Source: Chlamydiota bacterium (GTDB lineage: Bacteria > Chlamydiota > Chlamydiia > Chlamydiales > Parachlamydiaceae). Taken from it: 63,453 bases of DNA. A program made the position numbers and the translations under genes. This document shows positions 60,637-63,453 of this stretch, in pieces. Under the pieces are notes generated by a model. It saw only the letters and a list, made by a program, of their open reading frames with translations, ran no database searches and had not been told where the DNA came from. The number at the start of each line of letters is the position of its first letter. Within the stretch, counting starts at the first letter, position 1. The stretch covers positions 1 through 63,453 of the forward strand of contig JABDGQ010000002.1 of the NCBI GenBank assembly GCA_013285965.1. The letters run 5' to 3'.

Positions 60637-63171
60637 TTATAGTAGTGCTTGGCTCTGATTAATAGTATTGTTTGGAAAGGCAATATTAAAAACCTCATCA
60701 TAATGCTCTACAAAATGGATATCGATCCCTTTGCGAATATAAGCGGGCAGTTCATCGTAATCGCGACGGTTAGCATCAGGGAAGATTAAAACTGTCAAAC
60801 CAGAGCGACGCGCCGCTACCATTTTTTCTTTGACCCCACCAATTGGTAAAATGCGACCGGTAAGTGTTAATTCGCCTGTCATACCCAGATTTTTGAGTAC
60901 CGGTATATTTAATAATAAAGAAAGTAGGGCGGTGACCATGGTGATACCAGCTGATGGACCATCTTTTGGCGTGGCCCCTTCTGGTATATGTATATGTACT
61001 TGCGCTTTTTCAAAGAAAGTGAGGCTATGTGCATATTTGGGCATGGCACTTTGTAAATAGCTCCAGGCAATTTCAGCTGATTCTTTCATCACATCGCCAG
61101 CCTGTCCAGTTAACTTCATGATCGTTTTTTCAGCCACTACTTTGATAGCTTCTACATATAAGGTTGCACCACCCATAGCAGTCCAAGCTAGCCCCATGCA
61201 AACACCAATGGGAGGGTGTTCATAAAAGCGATCACTTGTAAAGACAGGCTTACCAAGAAAGTCTTTTAAGTTATCTTGCGTAATGGAAAATTTTTCGCCA
61301 TTACTATTTTCAAGAGCTTTAACACCCTTTTTTTTGTTAATCTTTTTTTCTTCCACTAGCTTTTGCGTTTGCAGCTCGCGCACAAATTTTAGCGCTAATT
61401 TGCGCAATATTTTTTTTATTAAATTTTCAAGATTTCTTACACCGGCTTCGCGCGCATATCCATTAATCATAAGACGTAAGCTTTCTTGATTAAAGGCAAT
61501 TTGTGAAGCTTTGATCCCCATTTCTTTGCGATTGCGCGGTATAAGAAATTTTTTGGCAATTTCTATTTTTTCCTGCATAATATAGCCTGACAAACGCAAA
61601 ATATCCATCCGATCTTTAAGTGGTTCAGGTATGGTGTCAAGAACATTGGCTGTAACAATAAACAATATTTTTGATAGGTCGATGCGTACATCCAGATAAT
61701 GATCTAGAAAATCTACATTTTGCTCTGGATCCAATACCTCTAGCAATGCTGAAGCAGGATCACCATGATAACTTTTGCCCATTTTATCAATCTCATCAAG
61801 CATTATGACTGGATTCATTGTTTGACAGTATTTGAGTGCTTGAATAATTTTACCTGGCATCGCTCCAACATAGGTGCGGCGATGACCTTTGATTTCGGCT
61901 TCATCGCGCATACCGCCCACAGAAAAGCGGTAGAATTTGCGATTAAGAGCGCGTGCTACGCTTTTTCCAATACTAGTTTTACCTACTCCTGGTGGACCTA
62001 CTAAACACAAAATGCTCCCTTTCACCCCGCCAGTTAGGTGGCCAATGCTTATAAACTCTAAGATGCGTTGCTTAATATCTTCAAGTCCATAGTGATCTTT
62101 GGCCAAAATTTTTTCAGCTTCATCTAACTTGCTAAGCTCTTGACTGTAAAGGCCCCAAGGAACTATTGTCAGCCAATCAAGATATGAGCGACATACCCCG
62201 TATTCACTTGATTGAACTTCCAGCATGCTAAATTTTTCAAGTTCGTCGTTAATTACTTTTAAAGTGTCTGGAGCTACAATGCGCTCTTTCAAGCGTGCTT
62301 GAAATTTTTCGCGATCAATCGACTTATCATCGCGCTCAATGCCCAATTCTTTTTTTATAGTTTTAAGTTGTTCGCGTAAGAAAAAATCTTTTTGATTTTT
62401 ATTAATCGTCGCTTCTATTTTTTTATTGATGTTATGTTGTAGTAAACTGATATCTAATTCTTTTTTCAATAAAATTAGTGTTTTTTCAATGCGTTGTGGA
62501 ACATCAAATGTTTCTAAAACACTTTGCAATTCTTCGCGAGTAGAGGTGGTTAGGGCAACTGCAAAATCAGCTAGCTTACCAGGTTCAGTAAAATCAGAAT
62601 GGCCTAGAAAAATTTGCAATTCTTCTTTGAAGAGCGGATTAAGTTTTAATAATTCTTTAATGGTGGCAATTACACTAATGGCATAAGCTTTTAGCTCAGT
62701 TGTCAAAGTGGTGTGATCATCTTCGTAAATAATTACATGTGCTTTTAATTCGCTTATGCTTGCAACTGGCTTTAATACTGTAAATCTTTGTTCCATGCTC
62801 ATAATTACTTGAGCACCACCCTGCTCCATTGGAATAATGCGCAAAATACGAGCTAATGTACCTACTTTGTGCAAATCATCAAATGTGGCTTTATATATAT
62901 CTGTATTTTCATCTTTAGTGAGAATGAGACCAACATATTTATGGTCCGTTTTGGCCACCACTTTTAGTATTTCATAAAAAGGACCAGGCTCAATGACAAT
63001 TGGTGCAGCCATTCCGGGGAAAAATGGCCTTTTAATTAAAGGAAAAATAAAAAGTTCATCGGGAGGAAGCAATTCTTGCTTTGAGGGAGTTTGATTAGCT
63101 TCCATGGAATCGAGGATGGCATCTTCAAGTTCAGCTTCTAATGATTGACTTTCGAGGTTTTGATCAAACAT
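60637..63171 (-). CDS. lon: ATP-dependent Lon protease
   Basis: This 844-residue protein starts at ATG 63171 behind AGGA. The N-terminal LON substrate domain ([19 protein letters not shown]) is followed by a helical linker. The AAA+ module has Walker [19 protein letters not shown] and Walker [13 protein letters not shown]. The protease domain has the catalytic Ser in [10 protein letters not shown] (about residue 740) and Lys in [14 protein letters not shown]. It degrades misfolded and regulatory proteins in the cytosol. A Lys-rich insertion ([12 protein letters not shown]) before the protease domain is slightly unusual. Confidence 0.98.
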   Translation of the reverse strand: MFDQNLESQSLEAELEDAILDSMEANQTPSKQELLPPDELFIFPLIKRPFFPGMAAPIVIEPGPFYEILKVVAKTDHKYVGLILTKDENTDIYKATFDDLHKVGTLARILRIIPMEQGGAQVIMSMEQRFTVLKPVASISELKAHVIIYEDDHTTLTTELKAYAISVIATIKELLKLNPLFKEELQIFLGHSDFTEPGKLADFAVALTTSTREELQSVLETFDVPQRIEKTLILLKKELDISLLQHNINKKIEATINKNQKDFFLREQLKTIKKELGIERDDKSIDREKFQARLKERIVAPDTLKVINDELEKFSMLEVQSSEYGVCRSYLDWLTIVPWGLYSQELSKLDEAEKILAKDHYGLEDIKQRILEFISIGHLTGGVKGSILCLVGPPGVGKTSIGKSVARALNRKFYRFSVGGMRDEAEIKGHRRTYVGAMPGKIIQALKYCQTMNPVIMLDEIDKMGKSYHGDPASALLEVLDPEQNVDFLDHYLDVRIDLSKILFIVTANVLDTIPEPLKDRMDILRLSGYIMQEKIEIAKKFLIPRNRKEMGIKASQIAFNQESLRLMINGYAREAGVRNLENLIKKILRKLALKFVRELQTQKLVEEKKINKKKGVKALENSNGEKFSITQDNLKDFLGKPVFTSDRFYEHPPIGVCMGLAWTAMGGATLYVEAIKVVAEKTIMKLTGQAGDVMKESAEIAWSYLQSAMPKYAHSLTFFEKAQVHIHIPEGATPKDGPSAGITMVTALLSLLLNIPVLKNLGMTGELTLTGRILPIGGVKEKMVAARRSGLTVLIFPDANRRDYDELPAYIRKGIDIHFVEHYDEVFNIAFPNNTINQSQALL

Positions 63172-63295
63172 TAAATTTCCTACATTTATTAGGGTGATGT
63201 CGATTTATGATTGTTAGTCGATTATTTTATCTGTTTGTGCAAAATTATTCAATGAAGTATCACAACTTAGATCATAATTGCTATTTGTCAGATTT

Positions 63296-63453
63296 TTAAC
63301 GGCAATGTTTCTCTAAAATATAACGAAAAATTGTTTGATAAATTTTATGAGCATCCTGAAATAGTTTAGCAAAAATAGATCTGTTTTGGCTACTTATAGA
63401 GCGTAAATGGGCCATTTCTAGTGCTTTGGCCTGTTGTAGATATTCAGTTTGTG
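63296..63453 (-). CDS. Partial hypothetical protein at the right edge
   Basis: An open minus-strand frame enters from the right edge and ends with TAA at 63298-63296. The visible 51 residues are helical and basic (ALEMAHLRSISSQNRSIFAK, then FQDAHKIYQTIFRYILEKH). It lies 124 bp upstream of lon on the same strand. It is too short to identify. Confidence 0.5.
   Translation of the reverse strand, partial: QTEYLQQAKALEMAHLRSISSQNRSIFAKLFQDAHKIYQTIFRYILEKHCR

Overview
The window comes from an AT-rich amoeba-type (environmental) chlamydia, probably a member of Parachlamydiales. The strongest evidence is two tandem NTT-type ATP/ADP (nucleotide) translocases. Supporting evidence is a SycD/LcrH-type III secretion chaperone beside a protein with Inc-like hydrophobic lobes, glycogen branching enzyme, chlamydial LptD and ClpB, and many proteins without recognisable homologues outside the group. 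No rRNA, tRNA, CRISPR array or intact transposase gene was recognised by eye.

Layout. 1-6.0 kb: an rRNA-methyltransferase-like gene cut by the window edge and a pseudouridine synthase; a small membrane protein; an orphan FliO-like protein; IS remnants; a SulP transporter without a STAS domain; a SIMPL-domain secreted protein. 6.1-9.5 kb: a compact operon with a dihydroneopterin aldolase-like protein, a short-chain reductase, an unknown protein and MutM. 9.5-12.9 kb: a large secreted beta-helix protein and a lipase-like hydrolase. 13.1-18.6 kb: NTT, NTT and a YjbH-like outer-membrane protein. 18.7-21.5 kb: the type III chaperone, an Inc-like candidate and an unknown membrane protein. 21.5-30.5 kb: MtaB, a conserved chlamydial protein, GlgB, FolD, ApbE, two unknowns and TadA. 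30.6-39.5 kb: large unknown proteins, a 1377-residue AsmA/TamB-like protein and RluD. 39.5-41.7 kb: a carbohydrate-binding-like protein, Cu/Zn superoxide dismutase and an MsrB-MsrA fusion. 42.2-47.9 kb: a four-gene chemosensory cassette (cheW, receptor, cheA-REC, cheB). 48-63.4 kb: unknowns, SthA, ClpB, LptD, enolase, PgsA, Lon and a partial gene at the right edge.

The most unusual system is the chemosensory cassette. It has no CheR or flagellar genes nearby, its CheA carries a fused receiver, its receptor has a NIT-like sensor but no evident HAMP, and its CheB has glutamine where the catalytic histidine is expected. Mobile-element debris brackets it: a MITE end just upstream and a 474-bp IS5-derived element 16 bp downstream. 

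Three families of small repeats punctuate the window. The first is a MITE with TAGACTTCTTTCGAAA ends, whose terminal TAG doubles as the stop codon of two genes. The second is an internally deleted IS5-type element that carries the C-terminal tail of a GxxExxY protein. The third is a short CGTAAGGTGAGT repeat that brackets lptD. Start codons were re-chosen wherever a ribosome binding site or family alignment favoured an internal start; GTG or TTG starts are proposed for several genes.
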